This document shows, piece by piece, positions 35,300 to 43,474 of a stretch of 64,000 bases of DNA. Below the pieces are notes generated by a model. The model did no database searches. It was given only the letters and a program-made list of their open reading frames with translations, and was not told the DNA's origin. Every line of letters begins with the position of its first letter. Positions within the stretch are counted from its first letter, which is position 1. A program made the translations under genes and the position numbers. Source of the DNA: Paenibacillus sp. EZ-K15 (GTDB lineage Bacteria > Bacillota > Bacilli > Paenibacillales > Paenibacillaceae); contig NZ_PDHM01000004.1 of assembly GCF_002573715.1 (NCBI RefSeq), forward strand, positions 79,537 to 143,536. The letters are read 5' to 3'.

Positions 35300-35716
35300 A
35301 TGGCGGAACAAAAGGTAAGCCCACAATTTAAAAGGCTTTGTACCCAATTTGGAAGAATCCTAGGCGGCGAATCGGAAATTGAAGAAGGTCCGGTTTGTTT
35401 TGTCACGCGTATGACGAACCTAAGGGAAACCATTTTGGGAAGAAGAACGCGTTCTCCTTTGGTTCAAATGCAAATGTTTTCCTTTGAATCTCTTGATAAA
35501 TCGGGCCGCGCGCTTTGTTTGGGTGAAACTGCCGTACACCAAAATCAGGTGAATCGATTGATATCCAATCTCCGAAAACGTGGGATAAAAGTAACAGCGG
35601 TTCATAATCACTGGCTAAAAGAACAACCTCGCTTAATGTATATGCATTGGGAATCTATTGACAATCCTGTTGCGTTTGCAAGAAAAACAAAAGAATCCAT
35701 TGCATTCTTGGGTTAA
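35300..35716 (+). CDS. DUF1259 (LppY/LpqO-like) protein, copy 1
   Basis: A 138-residue protein from the ATG at 35300, which follows AAAGGAGGA. It contains the DUF1259 pattern: GPVCFVTR, then TILGRRTRSPL, ESLDKSGRALCLGETAV, and the hallmark VTAVHNHWLKEQPRLMYMHW in which several His residues could bind metal. Family members in actinobacteria are lipoproteins; here there is no signal peptide, so a cytoplasmic location is expected. Function unknown. It is a tandem paralogue of the next gene. Confidence 0.85.
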   Translation: MAEQKVSPQFKRLCTQFGRILGGESEIEEGPVCFVTRMTNLRETILGRRTRSPLVQMQMFSFESLDKSGRALCLGETAVHQNQVNRLISNLRKRGIKVTAVHNHWLKEQPRLMYMHWESIDNPVAFARKTKESIAFLG

Positions 35717-35771
35717 TGCCGTTGAGGGGTATCGCTCGTCTTTCTATCATTTAATGAGAGGATGATTTCGT

Positions 35772-36191
35772 ATGGCGGAAGTGAAGGCAAGTCCTCGCTT
35801 TAGAAGATTATGTAACCAATTCTCGGCCATTCTAGGCGGAACGGAACATGAAATAACAAAAGGACCGGTTTGTTTTGTCTCCAGAAATCGGAGAATAAGA
35901 GCATCTATTTTAGGAAGACGGACGACTTCCCCTTTGATCCGTTATCAATTATTCTCGTTTGAAAACCTGGACAGTTCCGGTCGCGCACTTTGTTTAGGGG
36001 AAACCGCTCTCTTACAAAGTCAAGTAAATCAATTGCTGACCAATCTTCGCAAAAATGGGATTAAAGTGACAGCGGTCCACAATCACTGGCTGTTTGAGAA
36101 CCCGCGTTTAATGTATATTCACTGGGAGTCGATCGATGATCCCATTGCATTTGCAAGAAAAGTAAAACGTTCCATTGCTTTCTTAGGTTAA
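35772..36191 (+). CDS. DUF1259 (LppY/LpqO-like) protein, copy 2
   Basis: A 139-residue paralogue of copy 1, 55 bp downstream, with all the same motifs (GPVCFVSR, SILGRRTTSPL, SSGRALCLGETAL, VTAVHNHWLFENPRLMYIHW). AGAGGATGATTTCGT precedes the ATG. Both genes end IAFLG. The pair arose by tandem duplication and probably shares one transcript ended by the hairpin at 36282. Confidence 0.85.
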   Translation: MAEVKASPRFRRLCNQFSAILGGTEHEITKGPVCFVSRNRRIRASILGRRTTSPLIRYQLFSFENLDSSGRALCLGETALLQSQVNQLLTNLRKNGIKVTAVHNHWLFENPRLMYIHWESIDDPIAFARKVKRSIAFLG

Positions 36192-36281
36192 TTAATGAGC
36201 AAAAAGAAGGCCCTCGATAAAGACAATTGAGTCGGTGAATATCTGAGGTAATGGTGGATATTATTCAATTTGTACCATTAG

Positions 36282-36308
36282 AAAAGCGACCGTGATAGGT
36301 CGCTTTTT
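36282..36308 (+). terminator. Rho-independent terminator
   Basis: Stem AAAAGCGACC / GGTCGCTTTT with a 6-base loop and five Ts. It ends the DUF1259 pair. Confidence 0.88.
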
Positions 36309-36372
36309 ACGTTTTCACATTCGAAAGGAAGGTAAACAACGCGTGTTAATTGAGTTCAGACGTTACTGACGC

Positions 36373-36549
36373 CTAATGATAGTTCTTGGATTCATTTTCT
36401 TTGTATTTGTCATCGCTGTCATGCAGCGCTTGTTTCCGGCGATCGTTGCGGGCCTGTTGCTGTTGCTGGGCCTCTTGGCTGTTCACGGGTGTCTCTGCCA
36501 GCTGTTTCACCGTGTTGATTAGGTTCTTGTCTGGTTGGTTTGTGCTCAA
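36373..36549 (-). CDS. Small hydrophilic protein (58 residues), unknown
   Basis: On the minus strand a TTG at 36549 follows AAGGAGG at 8 bases. The product starts STNQPDKNLINTVKQLAET and continues Gln-rich (EAQQQQQARNDRR) to a Lys/Asp-rich tail ending SKNYH. It is highly charged, lacks Cys and is probably unfolded. The ribosome site and codon pattern support a real gene. No family is recognised. Confidence 0.65.
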   Translation of the reverse strand: MSTNQPDKNLINTVKQLAETPVNSQEAQQQQQARNDRRKQALHDSDDKYKENESKNYH

Positions 36550-36715
36550 TTGAAAGATCCTCCTTGTATACTTGTATAGGTTAATGAGGATTATTATGTG
36601 CTGGCCGTTGTACGGATATACGTTATACGTGTCGTAGATCTACAGAGAGCATGAGGATTCTATTCAACCGATACACCATTGATGAAAGTCATCGTTTTAT
36701 CTTCTTGGACGCTTG

Positions 36716-36832
36716 ATGGCAACGATTCGTGTATGTATGGGACAAGATTATGTTATTGAGCACTTAAAGCAGAGATTTCATTGCAACAGTATTATGATAT
36801 CCTTTAAATTATTGTATTTGATAGGATTGTAA
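36716..36832 (+). pseudogene. Truncated copy of the small gene at 40376
   Basis: The first 24 codons (QDYVIEHLKQRFHC and neighbours) match 40376-40450 closely in DNA. The frame then diverges to an unrelated hydrophobic tail and stops. It keeps an ATG where the intact copy has TTG, which helps place that gene's start. No ribosome site is visible. Confidence 0.6.
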
Positions 36833-36845
36833 TGGTTTATGGGTG

Positions 36846-36876
36846 AAAGAAAAAGCCCCGAAAATTTCAGGGCTTA
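36846..36876 (-). terminator. Minus-strand terminator, candidate end of antitoxin RNA
   Basis: Read on the minus strand, AAGCCC / GGGCTT closes a loop and is followed by TTTTTCTTTC. It lies upstream of a small holin-like toxin gene, where an antisense antitoxin transcript crossing the gene would end. Confidence 0.5.
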
Positions 36877-36881
36877 TATGC

Positions 36882-36887
36882 TATAAT
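36882..36887 (+). promoter_or_regulatory. Candidate -10 box of the holin-like toxin
   Basis: A perfect TATAAT lies 55 bases before the toxin ATG. The -35 region is poor. Confidence 0.4.
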
Positions 36888-36941
36888 TTGGAATGTACAA
36901 CACACCTTGAGTGGGCGCAACCTCCGAAAGGAGGTGATGCG

Positions 36942-37022
36942 ATGAACATTTCGTTTGGTGAAGTGCTTACCTTCGGGTTATTCCTGTTGGCATTGCTAAC
37001 TTACATCGATAAACGAAAGTAA
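36942..37022 (+). CDS. Holin-like small toxin (type I toxin-antitoxin, Hol_Tox-like)
   Basis: The 26-residue peptide starts MNISFGEVLTFGLFLLALL and ends TYIDKRK: a short N-terminus, one transmembrane helix and a positively charged tail with the IDK(R)K ending of Firmicute holin-like type I toxins. A full anti-SD match AAAGGAGGTGATG precedes the ATG. A terminator-like hairpin overlaps the stop codon. Such peptides depolarise the membrane when the antisense RNA that silences them is lost. A minus-strand terminator upstream (36846) fits such an antisense RNA. Confidence 0.75.
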   Translation: MNISFGEVLTFGLFLLALLTYIDKRK

Positions 37023-37059
37023 CCCACTCTTAGGTTGTCGCCGAAGTGGGTTACTTTCT
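37020..37059 (+). terminator. Hairpin at toxin 3' end
   Basis: AACCCACT / AGTGGGTT with a 16-base loop (TTAGGTTGTCGCCG), followed by ACTTTCT. This loop sequence looks conserved-type for holin-like toxin mRNAs; it may also be where an antisense RNA first pairs. Confidence 0.65.
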
Positions 37060-37105
37060 GATCACACATGATCTTGGAGGGAATTCCACTCAAGATGTTG
37101 TACTG

Positions 37106-37140
37106 AGGACGGTTGGCACACCGTCCTTATTTCTATTCTT
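37106..37140 (+). terminator. Terminator-like hairpin
   Basis: AGGACGGT / ACCGTCCT with a 6-base loop and a loose T-rich tail. The 250 bp that follow, before the glucosidase start, hold no gene I can support. Confidence 0.6.
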
Positions 37141-37391
37141 ATCTTATCATACCCGTTTTTAGTCCTCAACGATTGTGTTTATTCAATAGACAAATTATTA
37201 TCTGTATGATCCCTCAACCGAAACTGCACTCTTTTCAGCAACTTCAAGACTTTTTCACATATTCCTATACAGAATTTGTTACTATGATAGTACATAGATG
37301 CCTCATACCTAATGTTGGAATTCGTCAGGCATTTACTAATCTTTCTTCATTATCAATTGGATACAGGAGAAAACAAACGGGAGGGAATATA

Positions 37392-40178
37392 TTGAGTACA
37401 CAGAGAATGGGAGCTCCTTTGGAAGGCTTTGCTGAGTTTAGCCGAAAGGTCGCTGCCGAAGGTGCCGTACTGTTAAAGAATGAAGGACAGGTGCTTCCCC
37501 TTCAACCGAACGAAACCGTTGCTGTTTTTGGCAGAACGCAAATTAATTATTACCGCAGTGGTACGGGTTCGGGCGGGAGCGTTCATGTTTCCCATACAAC
37601 GAATCTGCTCGGCGGTCTTCGGGATAAGAAGAACATCACCGTCAACGAAGAATTGGCAGCTGCCTATGAACAGTGGATTGAACAAAACCCTTTCGATAAT
37701 GGCGGAGGCGGCTGGGCGGCTGAGCCGTGGCATCAGAAGGAAATGCCTTTGACCGATGAGCTGGTATCCGCAGCAAGACAGGCATCCGACAAGGCGATTG
37801 TTGTTATTGGGCGAACAGCTGGTGAAGATCAGGATAATGCCAATGAGCCGGGCAGCTACCAGTTAACGTCCGAAGAAAAAGCCATGCTGCAGCAGGTGAC
37901 AACGCACTTCGAGCAAACCATTGTGGTGCTGAATGTATCTAACATTATCGATATGAGCTGGATGCGCGATGATAGTTATGTGCACCCGATTTCTTCTGTG
38001 ATTTATGCTTGGCACGGTGGCATGGAAGGCGGCAACGCCATTGCAGACGTATTGGTTGGCGAGGTGACGCCTAGCGGCAAACTGACCGATACGATTGCTT
38101 ATTCGATCGAGGATTATCCATCTACCCGCAATTACGGCAACGAGCTAAAGAATGTTTATCAAGAGGATATTTATGTGGGTTACCGTTTTTTCGAAACGTT
38201 TCGACCCGCTGCCGTCCAGTATGAATTCGGCTTCGGTTTGTCGTATACGTCGTTTGAAATCGAGCCGCAAGAAGCTAGGTTGGTGGTTAGAGAGGGAGCA
38301 CAATACATTGAAATCGGAGTAAACGTAAAAAATATCGGAACCACCTATACAGGTAAAGAGGTTGTGCAAGTTTATTACGAAGCGCCGCAAGGCGTCCTGG
38401 GTAAGCCTGCCAAAGTGTTGGCGGCATTCGGAAAGACGCAGGAGCTTGGGCCGGGGGTTTCGCAGACGCTCACGATCAGCTTCCCGGTCCACGCCATGGC
38501 TTCCTATGATGACGCCGGTGTGACGGGACAGGCTTCCGCTTATGTCTTGGAGGCCGGAACCTACCGTTTGTATGTGGGAACCAGCGTGAAGAATGTGAAG
38601 CCTATCGGTTTGGATGGCCAAGATGGTTACGTTGTAGAAACGCTGCAAGTTGTGGAGCAACTGCAGGAAGCCATGGCTCCAAAGGAAGGCTTCACCCGAA
38701 TGAAGCCGGGCAGTCGCAAGGAAGACGGCTCATACGAACTGACATATGCAGAGGTGCCCCAGCGCAAGATTAACATGGAGGAGCGCATTCACCAAAACCT
38801 GCCGCTTACCTTGGAGCAAACGGGCAATCGAGGCTATACCTTAAGGGACGTCTATGAGGGAAAAGTCAGTTTGGAAGCCTTTATCGCTCAACTAAGCGAT
38901 CAAGATCTGGCGGTCATCGTCAGAGGAGAAGGCATGAGCAGTCCGCTGGTTACGGCGGGAACAGCCTCGGCTTTTGGTGGCGTGAGCGACAGCTTGCTCG
39001 ACTACGGTATTCCGGTGGCTTGTACGGCGGATGGGCCGTCCGGGATTCGGATGGACAGCGGACAGCAAGCAACGCAGGTGGCTATTGGAACTCTGCTTGC
39101 GGCAACTTGGAACAATGAGTTGGTCGAAGAGCTCTATGTCATGGAAGGCCGAGAGTTACTTAGCTACAACATTGATACTTTACTTGGACCGGGTCTGAAC
39201 ATTCGGCGCAGCCCGCTGAATGGACGCAATTTTGAATATTTTTCGGAAGATCCGCTGATCTCGGGAGTATTTGCTGCGGCATGCACGCGCGGGATTATGA
39301 AGGGCGGCTCCAATGCCACCCTGAAGCATTTTGCCTGCAACAACCAGGAGAAGCATCGCAGTAAAGTCGACGCTGTCGTGTCCGAACGCGCCCTTCGTGA
39401 AATTTATCTGAAAGGCTTTGAAATCGCGGTGAAGCAGGGCGGGGCAAACTCCATCATGACCTCGTATAACCCGATCAATGGACACTGGGCGGCTTCCAAT
39501 TATGATTTGAATACCACTATTCTACGGGGAGAGTGGGGATTCCAGGGCATCGTAATGACCGACTGGTGGGCCATTATGAACGACGTAGTGAACGGAGGCC
39601 CAGCTGATCGTAAAAACACGAACTGGATGGTCCGCGCCCAAAATGATCTCTACATGGTGGTTATGAATTACGGTGCGGAAATCAATGCATGGGAAGACAA
39701 TACCTTGGCATCCTTGGAAAATGGTACGCTGACTCGTGGAGAGTTACAGCGCAACGCCATGAACATTTGTCAGTTCCTGATGCATGCGCCGGTATTTTCA
39801 AGAAAACAGGTGATCGAGGAAGCCGTAGGTACTTTTAAATCCGCTCCTTCTCTCGCGCCGGAACAAGCACAAACTTTATCGGAGAGCACGCAAGTAAAGC
39901 CGGCTGCAGTGGGGTCGACTTATGTGAAGGTGGAAGAATCCGGCGAGTACCGGATCATTGTGCGCATTATGTCTCCGGAATCCGAACTGGCCCAAAGCGC
40001 GTGCAACGTAACGCTGAACGATCAACCGGTAACCACGATTCAAACGAATGGTACCGACGGCAGATGGATTAGGCAGAAGCTTGTCAAAGTGGAGCTGGAA
40101 GCGGGCTATTATGAAATGAAGCTGGATTTCGTCAAGCCCGGCTTGCAGATCGACTGGATTGAATTTAAACGGGTGTAA
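37392..40178 (+). CDS. Glycoside hydrolase family 3 enzyme, permuted domain order (beta-glucosidase type)
   Basis: The TTG at 37392 follows GGGAGGG at 6 bases and gives 928 residues. A longer open frame upstream has no ribosome site and is not protein-like. The C-terminal-type GH3 domain comes first (VAAEGAVLLKNEG, VIGRTAGEDQD, GMEGGNAIADVLVGEVTPSGKL). An FnIII-like domain (about 330-430) follows, then the (beta/alpha)8 domain with GPGLNIRRSPLNGRNFEYFSEDP, KHFACNNQE and the nucleophile Asp near residue 724 in GIVMTDWW. A C-terminal beta domain closes it. There is no signal peptide, so it acts on imported oligosaccharides. Confidence 0.93.
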   Translation: MSTQRMGAPLEGFAEFSRKVAAEGAVLLKNEGQVLPLQPNETVAVFGRTQINYYRSGTGSGGSVHVSHTTNLLGGLRDKKNITVNEELAAAYEQWIEQNPFDNGGGGWAAEPWHQKEMPLTDELVSAARQASDKAIVVIGRTAGEDQDNANEPGSYQLTSEEKAMLQQVTTHFEQTIVVLNVSNIIDMSWMRDDSYVHPISSVIYAWHGGMEGGNAIADVLVGEVTPSGKLTDTIAYSIEDYPSTRNYGNELKNVYQEDIYVGYRFFETFRPAAVQYEFGFGLSYTSFEIEPQEARLVVREGAQYIEIGVNVKNIGTTYTGKEVVQVYYEAPQGVLGKPAKVLAAFGKTQELGPGVSQTLTISFPVHAMASYDDAGVTGQASAYVLEAGTYRLYVGTSVKNVKPIGLDGQDGYVVETLQVVEQLQEAMAPKEGFTRMKPGSRKEDGSYELTYAEVPQRKINMEERIHQNLPLTLEQTGNRGYTLRDVYEGKVSLEAFIAQLSDQDLAVIVRGEGMSSPLVTAGTASAFGGVSDSLLDYGIPVACTADGPSGIRMDSGQQATQVAIGTLLAATWNNELVEELYVMEGRELLSYNIDTLLGPGLNIRRSPLNGRNFEYFSEDPLISGVFAAACTRGIMKGGSNATLKHFACNNQEKHRSKVDAVVSERALREIYLKGFEIAVKQGGANSIMTSYNPINGHWAASNYDLNTTILRGEWGFQGIVMTDWWAIMNDVVNGGPADRKNTNWMVRAQNDLYMVVMNYGAEINAWEDNTLASLENGTLTRGELQRNAMNICQFLMHAPVFSRKQVIEEAVGTFKSAPSLAPEQAQTLSESTQVKPAAVGSTYVKVEESGEYRIIVRIMSPESELAQSACNVTLNDQPVTTIQTNGTDGRWIRQKLVKVELEAGYYEMKLDFVKPGLQIDWIEFKRV

Positions 40179-40192
40179 ATCCAGAAATACAG

Positions 40193-40236
40193 GGGGTATC
40201 CAACGGATCGGGGATCTGTTGGATACCCCTTTTTCC
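40193..40236 (+). terminator. Rho-independent terminator
   Basis: Stem GGGGTATCCAAC / GTTGGATACCCC followed by TTTTT. It ends the GH3 transcript. Confidence 0.9.
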
Positions 40237-40375
40237 TCGATAACAATATGAATACACCAATTAATTGCATGTTGCTGGTATCCAATAGGTGTGACGAATG
40301 TCATCGAAAATATATTTGAAATTTGAATAATAAGGGTGATGCAAGAACTTAAAGTGATGAAAGGGTGTGAGACGT

Positions 40376-40597
40376 TTGGCAGCAGCAATTCACGAATGTG
40401 TGGAACAAGACTATGTTATTGAGCATGTGAAGCAACGATTTCATTGTGCGGTATTATGGTGTGAAGGGCGTGCATGCCTGGAATATAACGGCGAGGAAGA
40501 GCTAGCGCGAATATCGGAATACGTAAAGCAAACGTTTGATAAAGAGCTGCTGGACGTATTTTTCACGGCTATTGAAAGCCTTCCACTGGATGCTTAA
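40376..40597 (+). CDS. Small conserved-looking protein, unknown
   Basis: The product has 73 residues from the TTG at 40376 (GTG at 40367 is the alternative). It reads ECVEQDYVIEHVKQRFHC and ends LDVFFTAIESLPLDA; it is acidic, helix-rich and has two Cys. A truncated second copy at 36716 begins with ATG at the position of this TTG. No family is recognised. Confidence 0.6.
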   Translation: MAAAIHECVEQDYVIEHVKQRFHCAVLWCEGRACLEYNGEEELARISEYVKQTFDKELLDVFFTAIESLPLDA

Positions 40598-40625
40598 AGT
40601 GAGATTATCTCATGCATTCCCTTAG

Positions 40626-40694
40626 CTGTCTTCGGACAGGGGAGCGACTCCCCTCCTTTCCATAGCTTAAACCCGCAAAGAGCGGGTGCTTTTA
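40626..40694 (+). terminator. Run of three hairpins ending in a terminator
   Basis: CTGTC-TTCG-GACAG, then GGGGAG-CGA-CTCCCC, then ACCCGC-AAAGA-GCGGGT followed by GCTTTTA. The last is terminator-like. The UUCG tetraloop suggests a stable 3' end for the small gene upstream. Confidence 0.6.
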
Positions 40695-40736
40695 TATGAA
40701 CGTGTAAATGATACAGCTCAGAAGATCCCCCATACA

Positions 40737-40771
40737 GAAGAAGACACTGACCGCAGGCCAGTGTCTTCTTC
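40737..40771. terminator. Bidirectional terminator
   Basis: A 13-bp perfect stem GAAGAAGACACTG / CAGTGTCTTCTTC. It lies between the convergent small gene and the AhpD-like gene. Confidence 0.85.
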
Positions 40772-40824
40772 ATGTTCTGAAACAGGAACATACTTATTAA
40801 TGCATCAAGCCGTTAGGAACAGCG

Positions 40825-41214
40825 CTAGCAAAAACACTCTGGTTGATCCGGAGGTTCATTTTGCGGCGCGTCGTCTTGGGAAGTTGTTGTGGTGTCGTAT
40901 GCCACTAATGCATGGGTGGCGTGACTAAGGATGGCGCCTGCGCGAGTAGTCGTTGCTACGAATACAGCCTCAAGAATTTCTTCTCGTGTACCGCCTAATT
41001 GCTTGAATTTCTTCACATGAACATCGATGCAATAAGGGCATCCTGTAACATGGGCGATGGCCACGGCAATCAGTTCTTTTGTCTTTAACGGGATGTGGTT
41101 GAGTGTATGGTAAGCATCTTTTTCAAAGGCTAGAAAAGAGGCGGAGGCCTCGGGGGCAAGCTGCATGAGTTCGGGAATTTTCTTTAAGTTGGAAGAGTCA
41201 TAATAATGGGTCAT
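40825..41214 (-). CDS. Carboxymuconolactone decarboxylase/AhpD-like protein
   Basis: A 129-residue helical protein with the AhpD core near residues 55-75: TGCPYCIDVHVKKFKQLGG. The CxxC plus His is the redox-active alkylhydroperoxidase-like site. The C-terminus is Pro/Asp-rich and ends in two Cys. It overlaps the upstream DUF2892 gene by 4 bp, so the two are co-translated. Likely peroxide or thiol stress defence by family; the substrate is not known. Confidence 0.9.
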   Translation of the reverse strand: MTHYYDSSNLKKIPELMQLAPEASASFLAFEKDAYHTLNHIPLKTKELIAVAIAHVTGCPYCIDVHVKKFKQLGGTREEILEAVFVATTTRAGAILSHATHALVAYDTTTTSQDDAPQNEPPDQPECFC

Positions 41215-41426
41215 AGCGGTCTCTCACCTGTCCCTCTCTTAATCTGGCAGGAATTGATCCCGAATATACGGTTGATGAAGCAGATTCGAGTCAGGACATT
41301 AAACAATAAGACAAGTCCGATTAGACCGATGTACCTCCAGTTACTATCTAGATAAAAAAGAACATATAGAAGAGGGAAACTCAGAATGAACCGGAATAAC
41401 CGGTCGATACCGCCGACATTTTTCAT
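41211..41426 (-). CDS. DUF2892 (YgaP transmembrane domain-like) membrane protein
   Basis: The ATG at 41426 follows GCGGAGG. It gives 71 residues with the DUF2892 opening MKNVGGIDRLFRFILS, two transmembrane helices (LLYVLFYLDS, IGLIGLVLLFNVLTRICF) and the NRIFGINSC tail. DUF2892 proteins are often next to rhodanese or AhpD-type redox genes, as here. It lies downstream of a divergent-type Crp/Fnr gene on the same strand. Function unknown. Confidence 0.85.
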   Translation of the reverse strand: MKNVGGIDRLFRFILSFPLLYVLFYLDSNWRYIGLIGLVLLFNVLTRICFINRIFGINSCQIKRGTGERPL

Positions 41427-41494
41427 ATCATACCTCCGCATCATTGGAATTAATTCCATCTTAGCGGGGTATCGAATCCTTTTCCGTGACTAAG

Positions 41495-42169
41495 TCACGA
41501 TCGATATTGCTGGATGATCTTTTCCAGAGCCAATCGGTCGATGAGACGGATGTTCCCTCTAGATAGCGACAGGATTCCTTGGTTTTGAAAGTCCTTTAGC
41601 ATGCGGCTAATGACTTCCCGGGCTGTTCCTAGCTCTACGGCTAACTGATCGTGCGTAATCTTCAATGCTGTTAGATCGTCATTCGTATTCGTATATAAAA
41701 AATGGGCAAGTCGATAGTTCATCGGTTTAAATGCAATGTCCTCGAGAAGGTCCGTAACGGCCGTTATTCTCTGGACAAATTGCTGATAAATAAATTGTCT
41801 AAGAGGTTTGTAATGATCCATCCATTCTTTAAATACGCCTACCGGAATAAGCAAAATTTCGCTTTCCACTTCAATTGAAGCCGAGGCTTCATATTCCGAT
41901 TCTCCCAGAATACTTGCCATCATGAGCACGCAGCTTTGCCCGCCTTGGACTCGGTATAAGGTAATTTCTCTTCCTTGCTCACTAATCTTATGAATTCGGA
42001 CGCTTCCCTTCACCATAAACATCGCGTGCTGCAGCATATGGCCCTCTTGAATCGCATGCGGAGTAGAAGGGTCTACGGACACGAGCTCAGCGTGATGCCA
42101 ATCATGATGTGAAACCGTGGATAGGCAAGGAAGAATATCGGTTATTCGTTCGATTTCAGAGGGATTCAT
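41495..42169 (-). CDS. Crp/Fnr-family transcriptional regulator
   Basis: About 224 residues from the ATG at 42169, which follows AAAGGAG. Residues 20-130 form a cyclic-nucleotide-binding-type beta roll (MFMVKGSVRIHKISEQGREITLYRVQGGQSCVL). Residues 145-215 form an Fnr-type winged helix (THDQLAVELGTAREVISRMLKDFQNQGIL, with the recognition helix). There is no N-terminal Cys cluster in the shorter form, so it is not a classical iron-sulfur Fnr. It probably controls the downstream DUF2892-AhpD genes on the same strand. Confidence 0.9.
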   Translation of the reverse strand: MNPSEIERITDILPCLSTVSHHDWHHAELVSVDPSTPHAIQEGHMLQHAMFMVKGSVRIHKISEQGREITLYRVQGGQSCVLMMASILGESEYEASASIEVESEILLIPVGVFKEWMDHYKPLRQFIYQQFVQRITAVTDLLEDIAFKPMNYRLAHFLYTNTNDDLTALKITHDQLAVELGTAREVISRMLKDFQNQGILSLSRGNIRLIDRLALEKIIQQYRS

Positions 42170-42334
42170 AAGGGGCTCCTTTTTACAATTCAATTCAAAG
42201 TTATAAACCTAGAAGTGTTAATTCTCATTATAGGCCTAATTAATATCAGTGGTAATTTAATGTGATTTTGGGAACAGCGAAAAGGTGTAACGCACACAAG
42301 GCCTTGGCTTATCGAGTTGAGCTGTAGAATCGTG

Positions 42335-42372
42335 AAAACATCCCCAAACCTGTCGTTTGGGGATGTTTTATA
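42335..42372. terminator. Strong terminator after the lasso kinase gene
   Basis: A 15-bp perfect stem AAAACATCCCCAAAC / GTTTGGGGATGTTTT. It is symmetric, so it can end the minus-strand lasso operon about 80 bp beyond the kinase stop. It shows that no further lasso gene follows on that transcript. Confidence 0.88.
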
Positions 42373-42449
42373 TAGAGGGGGGCATATGTAATTGAGGGTG
42401 TTTGAGGGATGAAGGATATGATTCGATAAACGACCCATGAAGTTCATGT

Positions 42450-43373
42450 TTATTCGCGAATGGCATCTAAGACCAGGGCCGTTAGCTGATGCACGGTATG
42501 TTCGTTTAATGGACGCTGAATCTGGTACATAGCCATACTGCCGGACATGCGCGCTGTGATGTCAAAATGCCACTTCGTTAATCCGCTGCCGGATAGAAGT
42601 TGGTTTCGATAGGTATGACGATGCAACAGTGGCAGCTTCTCTAATTTATCAACCGCACGTATATGCAGTTCGCGGCAATCCGTCTTAACGAGCTCAAAGA
42701 TGCCAGCAAGCGGCAGGGGCTTATTGGAGAACTGGGATGAGACGGGGATGGCATACTTGGTTTCACGATCGAACAAAGGTCGGAAATGACGGGAGTCCAT
42801 TCCAAAAACTTCAAGGCTTTCCTGCCAAAGCTTTTGTTGAGGGTAAGCTGGCGTTACATAAGGAGTATTTTGCTGATCCAGCGTTACAGCGATGACGTCA
42901 TCCGTTACCAATTGGTATCCTTTCTGCAGAAAGGCAGAGGCCAGCGTCGACTTCCCGTGTCCGGAGTGGCCGATGAAAGCATAGGCTTTGTCGTCAATGA
43001 CTACCGCGCTGCCGTGCAGGGGGAGTATTTTGCGCTGCAGTAAAAGGGCACCCATACAAGATCCAAGCACGTACAGCCGGATTTTATCCTCTGCGGCGCC
43101 CTTCTCTGGGGAGACAGAAATGGTCGTCCCGCCCTCTATTGCAAAAACAGCGAGTTCAGGTACTCTGAACATGACCATATCTTCGGTACATATGAATGTT
43201 TTATTTGATTTATCAGGTCTTCCAAGCCATCTTTCGGTCAGATCAGCATAACGGATGACAATATCAGCGAAAGCATCCGGGAGGACGGCGGGCTGTAACT
43301 CAGGCAGGGGAATGTCACTATGGATGGAAAACCCGAAGGCCTTATATGCGGTTGGCTTAAACGTTTGAAGCAT
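42450..43373 (-). CDS. HPr-kinase-like lasso peptide kinase (PadeK-like)
   Basis: A protein of about 307 residues; ATG at 43373 follows TTGGAGTG. The C-terminal half matches HPr kinase/phosphorylase-like P-loop proteins: LPLHGSAVVIDDKAYAFIGHSGHGKSTLASAF (Walker A GHSGHGKST near 137) and LVTDDVIAV. In paeninodin-type lasso clusters such a kinase phosphorylates the C-terminal Ser of the precursor, and the precursor here does end in Ser. It is the third gene of the C-A-K operon, separated from the precursor gene by an attenuator-like hairpin. Confidence 0.9.
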   Translation of the reverse strand: MLQTFKPTAYKAFGFSIHSDIPLPELQPAVLPDAFADIVIRYADLTERWLGRPDKSNKTFICTEDMVMFRVPELAVFAIEGGTTISVSPEKGAAEDKIRLYVLGSCMGALLLQRKILPLHGSAVVIDDKAYAFIGHSGHGKSTLASAFLQKGYQLVTDDVIAVTLDQQNTPYVTPAYPQQKLWQESLEVFGMDSRHFRPLFDRETKYAIPVSSQFSNKPLPLAGIFELVKTDCRELHIRAVDKLEKLPLLHRHTYRNQLLSGSGLTKWHFDITARMSGSMAMYQIQRPLNEHTVHQLTALVLDAIRE

Positions 43374-43400
43374 GGTCCTCACTCCAATGATTAATATGCG

Positions 43401-43444
43401 AATAAAAAAGATAGCCCATATACCCGATCAGGCGTATAGGGGCT
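43401..43444 (-). terminator. Intra-operon attenuating hairpin between lasso precursor and kinase
   Basis: On the minus strand AGCCCCTATAC (43444-43434) pairs with GTATATGGGCT (43423-43413) with one mismatch. ATCTTTTTTATT follows at once. Partial readthrough here would keep the precursor mRNA far above that of the kinase, a common RiPP arrangement. Confidence 0.7.
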
Positions 43445-43474
43445 CTTTTTATCAGAACATGATGACTTTATATG

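Noticed and set aside
37113..37391. Possible 93-residue N-terminal extension of the GH3 protein
   Set aside because: The extension is unlike coding sequence (low-complexity, His/Phe-rich, no ribosome site). The TTG at 37392 has a strong site and starts the family match.
41485..41499. CGTGACT-A-AGTCACG palindrome at the end of the Crp/Fnr gene
   Set aside because: It overlaps the coding 3' end, lacks a T-run on either strand and lies too far from any start to be argued as an operator.
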